Below, piece by piece: positions 8,507 to 16,576 of a stretch of 64,000 nucleotides of DNA. The stretch lies in contig OZ241182.1 of assembly GCA_965199595.1 (NCBI GenBank), positions 3,954,608 through 4,018,607 on the forward strand, written 5' to 3'. Every line of letters starts with the position of its first letter. Within the stretch, counting starts at the first letter, position 1. The notes under the pieces were generated by a model. It was given only the letters and a program-made list of their open reading frames with translations. It had not been told where the DNA came from and searched no databases. Made by a program: the position numbers and the translations under genes. This DNA is from JBBROS01 sp965199595 (lineage in GTDB: Bacteria; Pseudomonadota; Alphaproteobacteria; Acetobacterales; Acetobacteraceae).

Positions 8507-8822
8507 CAGGCTGACACCGGGCCGCCGACGACCAGTTCGCACAGGTCAAAGAGCCTTGAACGTGGTGATGCTGCGCCAGCATGGTCTGGCCGGAACCTGC
8601 CGGTCCGCTTCGGAGAGGCGAACCTGAGGAAGCAGACATTCAGTTAGACAGGTGCTGGGGCGCACCCCGCAACCGCTCGGTGTTCAGTCCCGGGGTATGG
8701 CGTGACGGACCGGTAACATGGCTACCGCCGCCCTCGACACATAGCGGACCTTCACTTCCCGGCATCGGTGCTCTCGCCGTTCTCGAAAACGATGATGCAG
8801 CGGGAAAGGTCCGAGCCACCGT
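8507..8822. other. Non-coding gap, no supported gene
   Basis: About 316 bases without a convincing gene. Bases 8748-8813 contain a loose inverted repeat (GCGGACCTTC and GAAAGGTCCG), possibly a transcript end or an old element end. The section 8601-8650 has weak similarity to 5700-5757 (GGTCCG, then AGGCG, then GAAGCAG), so both may derive from the same degenerate repeat. Confidence 0.3.
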
Positions 8823-8882
8823 ATGAATAGGTATCTGGAAACAGCGGTTCCATTTCGTTCGTCGCGCGTCCAAGATGCCTGC

Positions 8883-9788
8883 ATGTCGAGCGCTGCACCC
8901 GCATCACCCCTTCGCATCGCCATTGTGGGAACCGGCAACATCGGCAGCACGTTCGCTTTCCAGCTGGCTCGCATCGGCGGCCACGACGTCACCGTTGTCG
9001 CGCGGCCTGGCTCAAGGCGCCTGGAACAGCTCCGGCGCGACGGCGCTATCGTCGACACGAAAGGGGTGCGAGCGAGCGTCCGCGTGACGGACGCGCTCGA
9101 CGAGCAGGTGCCGTTCGACCTCGTGATCGTCACGCTCCTGGCGCATCAGGTCGATGCGGTTCTTCCGGCCCTGCGGCGCAGCGTGGCCGGGTGTATCCAG
9201 TTCATGTTCAACACCTTCAATCCGGAGCGCCTGCGCGAAGCCGTCGGTTCCGGGCGCTGCGCCTTCGGCATGAACTTCCTCCAAGCCACGCTGGATGGGG
9301 ACGGCCGGCTCAAGGCCACCATCGGTGCCGGGGGGCAAAAAACGCTTATGGACCAGGCGCGCTGGGCCGACCTGTTCACCGCTTCAGGGCTGCCGGCTAC
9401 GGTCGAACCCGACATGCCCCTGTGGCTTCGCTGCCACGTTCCGCTGTGCGTTGCGTTCGAGAGCGTCTCCGTGACCGGTGTGCGGCGCGGTGGCGGCGCG
9501 TCGTGGAAGGAAGCGCTTGCCCTGGCGCGGGGCATCCATGCGTGTTTCGGGCTCATCAAGGGCCTCGGATACACTGTCTATCCACGGAGTAAGTGGTTGA
9601 TCGACCGCGCGCCGGCATCGGGTTTCGCGGCCGTGCTCTGGTCCATGTCGCGCGTGCGGTCGTTTCGCGAGCTGCTTGCGACCGGACAAGCCGAATGCGA
9701 CGCGCTGGTCGACACGATGACCGCGACCGCGAAAGAGGCTGGAGCAGCGGTGCGTGTAGCCGACATCGCGGCCATGAAGCCGTCTTAA
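8883..9788 (+). CDS. Ketopantoate reductase-like (ApbA/PanE family) NAD(P)-dependent oxidoreductase
   Basis: A 301-residue protein with the PanE-type Rossmann motif near its start (IAIVGTGNIGSTFAFQLA, GxGxxG at about residues 16-21) and the C-terminal helical domain. True PanE reduces 2-dehydropantoate to pantoate in pantothenate synthesis. This copy lacks the clear K-x-x-x-N and S-S-M-x-x-D patterns I expect in PanE, and has VRSFRELLATGQAECDALV near the C-terminus, as in diverged paralogues. The start at 8883 places the Rossmann strand normally; an ATG at 8823 is possible and has GGGAAAGG upstream. No pantothenate genes are nearby. Confidence 0.7.
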   Translation: MSSAAPASPLRIAIVGTGNIGSTFAFQLARIGGHDVTVVARPGSRRLEQLRRDGAIVDTKGVRASVRVTDALDEQVPFDLVIVTLLAHQVDAVLPALRRSVAGCIQFMFNTFNPERLREAVGSGRCAFGMNFLQATLDGDGRLKATIGAGGQKTLMDQARWADLFTASGLPATVEPDMPLWLRCHVPLCVAFESVSVTGVRRGGGASWKEALALARGIHACFGLIKGLGYTVYPRSKWLIDRAPASGFAAVLWSMSRVRSFRELLATGQAECDALVDTMTATAKEAGAAVRVADIAAMKPS

Positions 9789-9811
9789 AGGTTCCCGCGG
9801 ACGATCCTTTT

Positions 9812-10059
9812 CGGGAAATCAGGAGCGGGCCTGGGCCGGCATCGCCGCCTTCACCCGGGCCAACGGCCCGGCCCCGCCCGGCCTCCAGCTCGGCCATGCC
9901 GGCCGCAGGGGCGCCACCCGCCTGATATGGGACGGCATGGACCGCCCGCTGCCCGTCGGCGCCAGGGACATCCAGCCGATCTTCCATCTCGAGAAAGCCA
10001 TCGCCACCGAACTCTCCGATCTCCGCCGCAGGGCCGCGCCGAAGCCGCCGAGCGTTTGA
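9812..10059 (+). pseudogene. Relic of an Old Yellow Enzyme-type NADH:flavin oxidoreductase
   Basis: In the frame ending at a TGA at 10057-10059 the sequence reads ERAWAGIAAFTRANG, then GLQLGHAGRRGATRLIWDG and MDRPLPVG. This is the active-site strand of OYE-family oxidoreductases and of the OYE half of bifunctional salicylyl-CoA 5-hydroxylases (L-Q-L-x-H-x-G-R-x-G). Only about 80 codons remain, with no start. Everything N-terminal and the barrel after this strand are missing, and the last 30 residues do not fit the family. It is a gene fragment left by deletion. Confidence 0.6.
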
Positions 10060-10133
10060 ACACGACAATCCAGCGGCCGAAAAGAAACCCTGCCCCCGCC
10101 CCGGGCTTTGTCTCCCATCAGGAGAACCGACCC

Positions 10134-10565
10134 ATGCCCCTTCCGCCCGAGACCCGCCCCGCCCGCCCCTCGCTGCTGGACCCCGTGTTCGCCGGGGCCG
10201 GCATCCTCGCCGCCGCCCTCGTGCTGCTGGACCTGGTGCGCGGCAACCCGGCCCAGGCCGAACCCAGGATGGGCAAGGCCCTGCACATCACCCTGGAAGC
10301 CAAGCCCGGCATGGAGCGCTTCGTGATCCGCCTGCTGGAGGACATCCGCGGCATCGTGGAGGACGAGCCCGGCACCCGACCCTGGTATGCCCTGCGCCAC
10401 AGCCGCCGCCAGTTCGAGATCTTCGAGACGTTCGCCACCTCCGGCGCCCGTGCCCGCCACCTGTCCGGCCGCGGCGCCCGCCTGCTGATGGCCCGCGCGC
10501 CCATCCTGCTGGCGCGCCCGCCCACCATCAGGCAGCTCGACGTGATCCTCGACAAGGCGGCTTGA
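10134..10565 (+). CDS. Membrane-anchored or exported ABM-domain protein
   Basis: A 143-residue protein with AGGAGAA eight bases before its ATG. Residues about 10-40 are a hydrophobic segment (FAGAGILAAALVLLDLV) followed by NPAQAEP, compatible with a signal peptide or anchor. Residues 45-140 resemble the antibiotic-biosynthesis monooxygenase (ABM) ferredoxin-like fold: LHITLEAKPGMERFVIRLL, then PGTRPWYALR, then FEIFETFAT. ABM proteins are cofactor-free monooxygenases or heme-degrading relatives, but many have no known activity, and an N-terminal hydrophobic segment is uncommon. It converges with the zinc-ribbon gene. Confidence 0.7.
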   Translation: MPLPPETRPARPSLLDPVFAGAGILAAALVLLDLVRGNPAQAEPRMGKALHITLEAKPGMERFVIRLLEDIRGIVEDEPGTRPWYALRHSRRQFEIFETFATSGARARHLSGRGARLLMARAPILLARPPTIRQLDVILDKAA

Positions 10566-10571
10566 GCCGCC
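10556..10571. terminator. Candidate hairpin between convergent genes
   Basis: GGCGGCT-TG-AGCCGCC is a perfect 7-base stem spanning the stop codon of the ABM gene; a second AAGGCGGCTT follows at 10578-10587. It sits between two convergent genes and could terminate in both directions. There is no T-tract and the loop is tight, so support is structural only. Confidence 0.3.
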
Positions 10572-10585
10572 ATGGATAAGGCGGC

Positions 10586-10984
10586 TTAGACAGCCGGGGT
10601 AAAGCAGGGCACCGGGGGGCCTGCGCCCTCGGCCCCCCCGCTCGCCTTCCACACCAGCCGCACCGCCTGCCCGATCCGCAGCGCATCCGGGTCGCAATCC
10701 ACCAGGCTGGTCAGCATGGTCGGCCCCTCGGCCAGCGTCACATAGGCGATGGTGGTCACCGGCTTGGCCCGGCGCATCACGCTGTAGCTGTAGATCGTGC
10801 CGCTGCCGCTGGCCGGCTCCCACGCCACCCGGCCGAAACAGAAGGGGCACTGCCCCCGCGGATACCAGTGCGCCCGCCCGCACGCCGTGCAGCGCGGCAC
10901 CAGGAACCGCCCCTCGGCCGCCGCCGCATAGAATGCCGCGGACTCCGGCCCCACCGGCGGCGCCGGAAAAGTCTGCCCGTCCAT
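10586..10984 (-). CDS. OB-fold/zinc-ribbon (DUF35) acyl-CoA-associated protein
   Basis: A 132-residue protein with an N-terminal rubredoxin-like zinc ribbon (CTACGRAHWYPRGQCPFC, about 32-49) and a C-terminal OB fold (TIYSYSVMRRA onward). DUF35 proteins pair with thiolases; in archaea and steroid degraders they bridge or stabilise thiolase/HMG-CoA synthase or retro-aldolase complexes. It starts five bases after the thiolase stop, so the two are co-transcribed and probably form a complex. All four cysteines are present. Confidence 0.88.
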   Translation of the reverse strand: MDGQTFPAPPVGPESAAFYAAAAEGRFLVPRCTACGRAHWYPRGQCPFCFGRVAWEPASGSGTIYSYSVMRRAKPVTTIAYVTLAEGPTMLTSLVDCDPDALRIGQAVRLVWKASGGAEGAGPPVPCFTPAV

Positions 10985-10989
10985 CGCCT

Positions 10990-12156
10990 CTACTCCCGAT
11001 CCAGGATCAGCGTCGCCGAGCCGTGCCGGCTGCCCAGCAGCCCGCCCGTGCCATGCGCCAGCGCCAGCGTGCAGCCCGGCACCTGCACCGCCGGATGCGC
11101 CTCGCCCCGCAGCTGCCGCACCGCCTCGATCACCTTGGTGATGCCGCCGCGATTGGCCGGATGGTTGTTGCACAGCCCGCCGCCATCCGTGTTCCACGGC
11201 AGGCGGCCCACGCCCGAGATCAGGTTCCCATCCGCCACGAACCGCCCGCCCTCGCCCTTGGCGCAGAAGCCGAGATCCTCCAGTTGGATCAGCACCGTGA
11301 TGGTGAAGCTGTCATAGACCGACGCATACTGGATGTCCGCCGGCGTCACCCCCGCCTCGGCAAAGGCCGGCGGCCCCGACCACACCGCGCCGGAATACGT
11401 GAGGTCCACGTCGCCGCCCATCTGGCCCTTCATCGACTCCCCGGCGCCGCGCACCCGCACCAGGGGGCGCTTCAGGGTGCGGGCGATCTCGGGCCGGGTC
11501 ACGACCAGGGCGCCGCCGCCGTCGCTAACCACGCAGCAGTCCAGCCGGTGCAGCGGGTCCGCCACCATGGGCGAGGCCAGCACGTCCTCCACCGTCACCA
11601 CGTCGCGCAGCATGGCGTTCGGGTTGTGCTGCGCATGGTGGCTGGCCGCGACCTTGATCCAGGCGAGTTGCTCGGCCGTGGTGCCGTACTGGTGCATGTG
11701 CCGCATGGCGCACATGGCGTACATGTTCACCGTCACCGGCCCGAACGGCGCCTCCCACGCCGCATCCGGCACATCGGGGTTCACCGGCCGGGGCGCCATG
11801 CCGCTATGCCCCGCACTCCTTGGCCGCCCCGCCAGCGTGATCAGCGCCACGTTGCACTTGCCCGCCGCGATCGCCTGGGCCGCATGGGCGACATGCGCGA
11901 TGTAGGAACAGCCGCCCAGGTCCGTGCTGTCCAGGTGCCGCAGCCGCAGATTCAGGTAGTCCGCCATGTTGACGGGCCCCATGCCCGGCGCGTCCCCGGC
12001 GCAGAAATACCCGTCCACATCCTCGCGCCGCAGCCCGGCATCCGCCAGCGCCCCGATGGCGGATTGCGCATGCAGCTGCGCCACGGACGTGTCCGGCGCC
12101 TTGCGCGCCGGGTGCTCATAGGCTCCGACGATGAACGCCTTGTCCCGGATACTCAT
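10990..12156 (-). CDS. Thiolase (SCP2-type acetyl-CoA acetyltransferase family)
   Basis: A 388-residue thiolase-fold protein. The presumed nucleophilic cysteine is in DLGGCSYIAHV (near residue 82), the histidine motif is NNHPANRGG, and the C-terminus has LAHGTGGLLGSRHG in place of the classic C-x-G motif, as in SCP2/SCPx thiolases. These usually cleave or transfer acyl groups on sterol side chains or branched acyl-CoAs, needing a DUF35 partner, which follows immediately. The substrate is unknown; no other beta-oxidation gene is adjacent. Confidence 0.88.
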   Translation of the reverse strand: MSIRDKAFIVGAYEHPARKAPDTSVAQLHAQSAIGALADAGLRREDVDGYFCAGDAPGMGPVNMADYLNLRLRHLDSTDLGGCSYIAHVAHAAQAIAAGKCNVALITLAGRPRSAGHSGMAPRPVNPDVPDAAWEAPFGPVTVNMYAMCAMRHMHQYGTTAEQLAWIKVAASHHAQHNPNAMLRDVVTVEDVLASPMVADPLHRLDCCVVSDGGGALVVTRPEIARTLKRPLVRVRGAGESMKGQMGGDVDLTYSGAVWSGPPAFAEAGVTPADIQYASVYDSFTITVLIQLEDLGFCAKGEGGRFVADGNLISGVGRLPWNTDGGGLCNNHPANRGGITKVIEAVRQLRGEAHPAVQVPGCTLALAHGTGGLLGSRHGSATLILDRE

Positions 12157-12204
12157 GCCGCCGTCTCCGTCCCGCCCGAACCATCCCGCCGCGCACCCGG
12201 GCCG

Positions 12205-14190
12205 TCAATGATCCAGCGTGAACCCGGCCACCACCCCTACCTGCAGCCGCTCCGCCAGCACGCCGATGGCCTGGTCCAGCGCCCCTAGCGCCACATGCGC
12301 GGCATCCTCCGCCTCCACAGGCGCCGCGGGCACCGGGAGCGCGTAGGTCCCGTCCGCCAGCGCCGCCAGCCGCGCCTCCACCGCCCCGGCCCGCGCCGCC
12401 AGCCCGGCATCCGCCCCGCGCCCCGTGCTCGCCGCCGCCAGCACCCGCATCCAGTGCACGCAGTCCAGCAGCGCCGGCACTGGCCGGTCCAGCGAGGTGC
12501 GCCGCAGGAACGACCGCCCGGCCGTCAGCGGCGCCATCGCCAGCCGCAGGTCCGCCACCTGCCGGTCCACCCGCCGCATCGCCTCCAGCGGCGCGGCCGC
12601 CGCGGCCTCCGCCCCCAGCGCCGCGCGCACGGATTGCATGGCGCCGACCAGGCTGGCCAGCACCCCCTGGCCAGACCGCAGCACCTGGTCCCGCGTCCGC
12701 GACGGCATCACGAACAGCGCCACCAGGATCGCCGCCGCCGCGCCCACCGCCGTCTCCTCCAGCCGCAGGACCAGCAGCGTCTCGGGCGATGCCCCCAGCA
12801 TCCCGTACAGCAGCCCCAGCATCACGGTGACGAAGAAGATGCCGGTCGTGTAGGAGGCGAGGAAGAAGTAGTACATGCCGAAGATCGCCAGCAGCAGCGC
12901 CAGTATCTCCGGCAGCAGGTGCCCCGACAGCAGCGTCGCCAGCACCAGCCCGCTCATGATCCCCAGCAGCGTGCCCGTCACCCGCTGCACCCCGCGCAGC
13001 ACGGTGTCCCCGCGTGAGCGCGCGTTCAGGAACACCACGTACACCGTCATCACCGCCCAGAACCACCGGTTGGGTGACAGCGCCATGCCGCCCGCCATCG
13101 CCAGCCCCGCCGCCAGCGTCACCCGGACCGCCATGCGCCACGCCAGCGGACCCGGCACCGCGGGCGGCCCGGCCGGCGCCGCCACCTCCGGCCCGATCTC
13201 CTGCACCGCCGCACCCAGCCGGTGCATCGCATGCCCCAGCTCCACCAGGCTGGCGCGCAACGAGCCGGCTTCCGGCAGCTCCGGCGCCATCGCATAGGCG
13301 CCGCCCCGCCGCATCCGCCGCTCATGCAGGCCCAGCCGGGTCGCGTGCCGCGGTCCCGGGCCATCGCCGGAGATGGCGAAGCTCTGGATCAGCCGGGCCG
13401 TCGCCAGCTCCAGGTCGATCAGCCCGGCCCGCACCGCCGCCCGCCCGCCCGAGTGCAGCAGCCCCAGCTGGTCATCCGCCGCCAGCGCCGCCTCGTTCAG
13501 CCCGGCAAGGTCCCGCCCCAGCCGGGCCAGCAGCCCCGGGGGCACCGGACCGGGAGCGGAAATATCCCGCGCCGTGCGCAGCACCCGCGCCGCCCGCCCC
13601 TGCACCGCCGCCACCATGCGCCGCAGCGTGGCGGCCGGACGCATCGGCAGCGCCACGAAGCAGGCGAAGGCGATGATCGGCACCGCCATCGCCAGCGAGA
13701 GGAACTGCCAGGGCAGCGTGGCCGGCGGCAGCTCCAGGTACAGGTCCACGTATGTGCCCACCACCGCCACCAGCCCCACGCCAATCATGCGCGGGTTGCG
13801 CGGATGCAGCAGGAAGCAGCCGAACACCAGCAGCAGGAACCAGCTGTCGGCCACCGCGCCATGCCCCTGCAGCAGCGTGGTGATCAGCGCCGCCGCGGCG
13901 ACGGGCAGCGGCAGCACCAGCAGGGTCCGCTGCCGCTGCCGCAGCGTCGGCTCCCGCATCAGGAACGGCGCCATCATGCTCAGCGTGATGGCGCTGGCGA
14001 AATCCACGATCGACAGCCCGGCCAGCCGCACCACGCCGGTGGCCGCCAGCGTGGTCAGGAACACCGAGAGCGTGCCGCGCGCCGCCAGCGTCAGCCGCAG
14101 CAGCCCGGGGTCCGAGGCCGAAAGCCTGTCCCACGCCGCCCGGACCGCAACGCCCACCAAAGCCCAACCACGTGTTCGCATGTGCAGCAT
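12205..14190 (-). CDS. FUSC family (fusaric acid resistance / AaeB-like) membrane transporter
   Basis: A 661-residue protein with the FUSC layout: an N-terminal block of membrane helices (about 30-185), a soluble alpha-helical domain (about 190-350), a second block (about 355-500; NRWFWAVMTVYVVFLNARSRGD is the signature helix) and a C-terminal cytoplasmic helical domain. Homologues such as AaeB export aromatic carboxylic acids, usually with an HlyD-type partner; none is adjacent here. It stands alone on the minus strand between the thiolase pair and an Lrp regulator. Confidence 0.85.
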   Translation of the reverse strand: MLHMRTRGWALVGVAVRAAWDRLSASDPGLLRLTLAARGTLSVFLTTLAATGVVRLAGLSIVDFASAITLSMMAPFLMREPTLRQRQRTLLVLPLPVAAAALITTLLQGHGAVADSWFLLLVFGCFLLHPRNPRMIGVGLVAVVGTYVDLYLELPPATLPWQFLSLAMAVPIIAFACFVALPMRPAATLRRMVAAVQGRAARVLRTARDISAPGPVPPGLLARLGRDLAGLNEAALAADDQLGLLHSGGRAAVRAGLIDLELATARLIQSFAISGDGPGPRHATRLGLHERRMRRGGAYAMAPELPEAGSLRASLVELGHAMHRLGAAVQEIGPEVAAPAGPPAVPGPLAWRMAVRVTLAAGLAMAGGMALSPNRWFWAVMTVYVVFLNARSRGDTVLRGVQRVTGTLLGIMSGLVLATLLSGHLLPEILALLLAIFGMYYFFLASYTTGIFFVTVMLGLLYGMLGASPETLLVLRLEETAVGAAAAILVALFVMPSRTRDQVLRSGQGVLASLVGAMQSVRAALGAEAAAAAPLEAMRRVDRQVADLRLAMAPLTAGRSFLRRTSLDRPVPALLDCVHWMRVLAAASTGRGADAGLAARAGAVEARLAALADGTYALPVPAAPVEAEDAAHVALGALDQAIGVLAERLQVGVVAGFTLDH

Positions 14191-14237
14191 AGGCGGACCT
14201 TAACCCCAGTTCCGCAGCGGTCCCAGCCCACGCCGGC

Positions 14238-14732
14238 TCACCCCTCCGGCTCACCCCCGCGCCGGTCCCGGAAGGCGCTGGCCGGCAAGGGATAGGCCGT
14301 GGTCTGCTTCAGCCGCTCCATGGCGAAGCGCGACGTCACGTTCTTCAACGGCACCGCCGCGATCAGCCGCTTGTAGAAATCATCGAACGCCGCCATGTCC
14401 GGCACCGCCACCCGCAGCATGTAATCCACCTCGCCCGCCATCCGGTACGCGTCCATCACCTCCGGCATCTCCGCCATGGCCCGCGCGAACGCCGCCAGCC
14501 AGCCCGGCGTATGCTCGTGTGCCTCCACCGCCACGAACACGACGAGCCCGATCCCCACACGCTCCGGGTCGATCAGCACCACCCGCCCGCTGATCACGCC
14601 GGACTGCTCCAGCTTCTGGATCCGCTTCCAAACCGGCGTCGGCGACAGCCCGACCTTGTCCGCCAGCTCCGCGATCGCCGTGGTGGCGTCCGCCTGCATC
14701 AGGCCCAGCAGCTTGCGATCGACCTCATCCAT
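14238..14732 (-). CDS. Lrp/AsnC family transcriptional regulator
   Basis: A 164-residue feast/famine regulator: an N-terminal winged helix-turn-helix (MDEVDRKLLGLMQADATTA, then LSPTPVWKRIQKLEQSGVI) and a C-terminal RAM effector domain (about 65-150, ending LKNVTSRFAMERLKQTTAYPL). The ligand is typically an amino acid. Its start at 14732 was chosen by family alignment; the frame upstream is open but unlike a protein. It diverges from the sulfonate transport/desulfonation genes, 209 bases away, so it may respond to sulfur amino acids, an inference from position. Confidence 0.88.
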   Translation of the reverse strand: MDEVDRKLLGLMQADATTAIAELADKVGLSPTPVWKRIQKLEQSGVISGRVVLIDPERVGIGLVVFVAVEAHEHTPGWLAAFARAMAEMPEVMDAYRMAGEVDYMLRVAVPDMAAFDDFYKRLIAAVPLKNVTSRFAMERLKQTTAYPLPASAFRDRRGGEPEG

Positions 14733-14764
14733 CCCTGAACCCCGCGTCCTTCGACGCCCAACAA

Positions 14765-14815
14765 GCCTGCGGAGGCCGCCGCTGGCAACCGAAAGACGAA
14801 TGCCCTGCCGCAGGC
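14765..14815. promoter_or_regulatory. Spaced inverted repeat between Lrp gene and sulfonate operon
   Basis: GCCTGCGG (14765-14772) and CCGCAGGC (14808-14815) are exact reverse complements 35 bases apart in the divergent intergenic region. Lrp-type octamers wrap DNA and can bind spaced sites, but in GC-rich sequence such 8-base pairs also arise by chance. Confidence 0.25.
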
Positions 14816-14941
14816 CCGCGCCGCAGCACATCCCGTCTCCCGGGCACCCGGCCTTTGCGAATGGTCTCTCTTGTTCGCCGGGGCCGCGCGCCGCCACCTT
14901 ACAGGCTCCCGACGACACCAGCCCGGACGGTATCGCGCCCC

Positions 14942-15778
14942 ATGCCGACAACCACCACGACGGCCCTGCCCGCCCTCGCCGCCGCCCCGCGCCGTCGCAC
15001 CGGCCTCCTGCGCCCGCGCTTCGGCACCGGCCTGCGCCGCTATCTCTCGGCGCTGGGGCTGCTGCTGCTGTGGCAGGGCGCGTCCAGCGCCGGCCTGGTC
15101 TCGGACCACACCCTCGCCTCCCCGGTGCGGATCGCCACGACCTTCTGGGGCCTGCTGGTTTCGGGTGAGCTGCCGTGGCACCTGCTGGTGTCGCTGGGCC
15201 GGGTCTCCGCCGGGCTGGCCATCGGGCTTGCGGCCGGCACCGCCCTGGCGCTGACCGCCGGACTGTCCAGGCTTGGCGAGGACCTGGTGGACGCCCCGGT
15301 GCAGATGCTCCGTACCCTGCCGTTCCTGGCGCTGGTGCCGCTGTTCATCCTGTGGTTCGGCATCGGCGAGGCCCCCAAGATCGCCCTCGTCGCCCTCGGC
15401 ACCGCCTTCCCGATCTACCTGAACCTGTTCGCCGGCATCCGCGGCGTGGAGCCCCGGCTGGCCGAGATGGGCCGCGTGTTCGGCCTGGGCCGCGCCGGGC
15501 TCATCCGCCACGTGGTGCTGCCCGGCGCGTTGCCCTCCGCCCTGGTCGGCCTGCGCTACAGCCTCGCCGTCGCCTGGCTGTCGCTGGTGGTGGCCGAGCA
15601 GGTCAACGCGCAATCCGGCATCGGCTACCTCATCAACGATGCGCGGGACTTCCTGCGCACCGACGTGATCCTGGTCGGCCTCGCCCTGTATGCCGCCCTC
15701 GGCCTGGGTGCGGACGGCATCGTCCGCCTGCTGGAGCGCCGGCTGCTCGCCTGGCGCCCGGTTCTGGTCCGGAGCTGA
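14942..15778 (+). CDS. ssuC: Sulfonate-type ABC transporter permease
   Basis: A 278-residue inner-membrane permease with about six helices and the BPD_transp_1 EAA loop (VEPRLAEMGRVFGLGRAGLIRHVVLPGALPS, quoted here only as a landmark near residues 168-198). Family: SsuC/TauC, uptake of aliphatic sulfonates or taurine. The chosen ATG gives a short basic cytoplasmic tail before the first helix; the frame upstream is open to 14855. The ATPase gene starts four bases after its stop. No periplasmic binding protein gene lies in the cluster. Confidence 0.85.
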   Translation: MPTTTTTALPALAAAPRRRTGLLRPRFGTGLRRYLSALGLLLLWQGASSAGLVSDHTLASPVRIATTFWGLLVSGELPWHLLVSLGRVSAGLAIGLAAGTALALTAGLSRLGEDLVDAPVQMLRTLPFLALVPLFILWFGIGEAPKIALVALGTAFPIYLNLFAGIRGVEPRLAEMGRVFGLGRAGLIRHVVLPGALPSALVGLRYSLAVAWLSLVVAEQVNAQSGIGYLINDARDFLRTDVILVGLALYAALGLGADGIVRLLERRLLAWRPVLVRS

Positions 15779-15782
15779 TCCC

Positions 15783-16484
15783 ATGTCCCAGGCCCGCATC
15801 CGCAACCTGACCCGGCGCTTCGGCGACAACGCCCCTGTCCTCGACCGCCTGGACCTCGACATCGCCCCGGGCGAGTTCGTCGCCCTGCTCGGCGCCAGCG
15901 GCTCCGGCAAGACCACGCTGCTCCGCACCCTCGCGGGCCTGGACCCGGTGCCGGACGACGCCGTGGTCGCCCTGCCGCAGCCGGTCGCCGTCGCGTTCCA
16001 GCAGCCGCTGCTGCTGCCGTGGCAGACCGTGTGGCAGAACGTCGTGCTCGGTCTGGCCGGGAGCACCCGCGCCCGCGCCGAGGCCGCGCTGGCCGAGGTC
16101 GGCCTGTCGCACCGGCTCGACGCCTGGCCCGCCACCCTCTCCGGCGGCGAGGCGCAGCGCGTCGCCCTGGCCCGCGCCCTGGTGCGTGCGCCGGGCCTGC
16201 TGCTGCTGGATGAGCCCTTCGCCGCCCTCGATGCGCTGACCCGGCTGCGCATGCACGCGCTGGTGCTCGACCTCTGGTCCCGCCACCGCCCCGCCGCCCT
16301 GCTGGTCACGCATGACGTGGACGAGGCCGTGGCGCTGGCCGACCGCGTGCTGGTGCTGGACCGCGGCCGCATCGTGCTGGACGTGGTGAACGACGCCCCC
16401 CGCCCGCGCAGCCGCGCCACCGCGCAGTTCGCCGCCCTGCGCAGCCGGCTGCTGGGCCGCCTGGGCGTCACGGAGGCCGCATGA
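15783..16484 (+). CDS. ssuB: Sulfonate-type ABC transporter ATP-binding protein
   Basis: A 233-residue ABC ATPase. Walker A is GASGSGKTT, the Q-loop lies in AVAFQQPLLLPW, the signature is LSGGEAQRVALARAL, Walker B is LLLLDEPFAALD, and the H-loop is LLVTHDVDEAV. All functional residues are intact. It energises the adjacent permease. Its TGA overlaps an ATG of the next frame (ATGA), although I prefer a later start for the following gene. SsuB and TauB cannot be separated by sequence alone; the downstream SsuD-like enzyme favours SsuB. Confidence 0.88.
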   Translation: MSQARIRNLTRRFGDNAPVLDRLDLDIAPGEFVALLGASGSGKTTLLRTLAGLDPVPDDAVVALPQPVAVAFQQPLLLPWQTVWQNVVLGLAGSTRARAEAALAEVGLSHRLDAWPATLSGGEAQRVALARALVRAPGLLLLDEPFAALDALTRLRMHALVLDLWSRHRPAALLVTHDVDEAVALADRVLVLDRGRIVLDVVNDAPRPRSRATAQFAALRSRLLGRLGVTEAA

Positions 16485-16576
16485 TGCCCACGCCTCCGAT
16501 GATCCGCCGCCGTACCCTGCTCACTCAGGACGGCATGACCCTGCATAACCCCATCGCGCTTGAGGAGCCCCACCCC

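Noticed and set aside
9819..10883. A 354-codon minus-strand frame over the OYE relic and ABM gene
   Set aside because: It is antisense to the ABM-domain gene, which has a good ribosome-binding site and recognisable fold; no domain in this frame.
12116..13141. Gly/Ala-rich 341-codon frame inside the FUSC gene
   Set aside because: Out-of-frame shadow of the transporter on the same strand, composed mainly of Gly, Ala and Arg.
13014..13676. Proline-rich plus-strand frame opposite the FUSC gene
   Set aside because: More than a third proline and alanine with no domain; an artefact of CCN codons in GC-rich antisense sequence.
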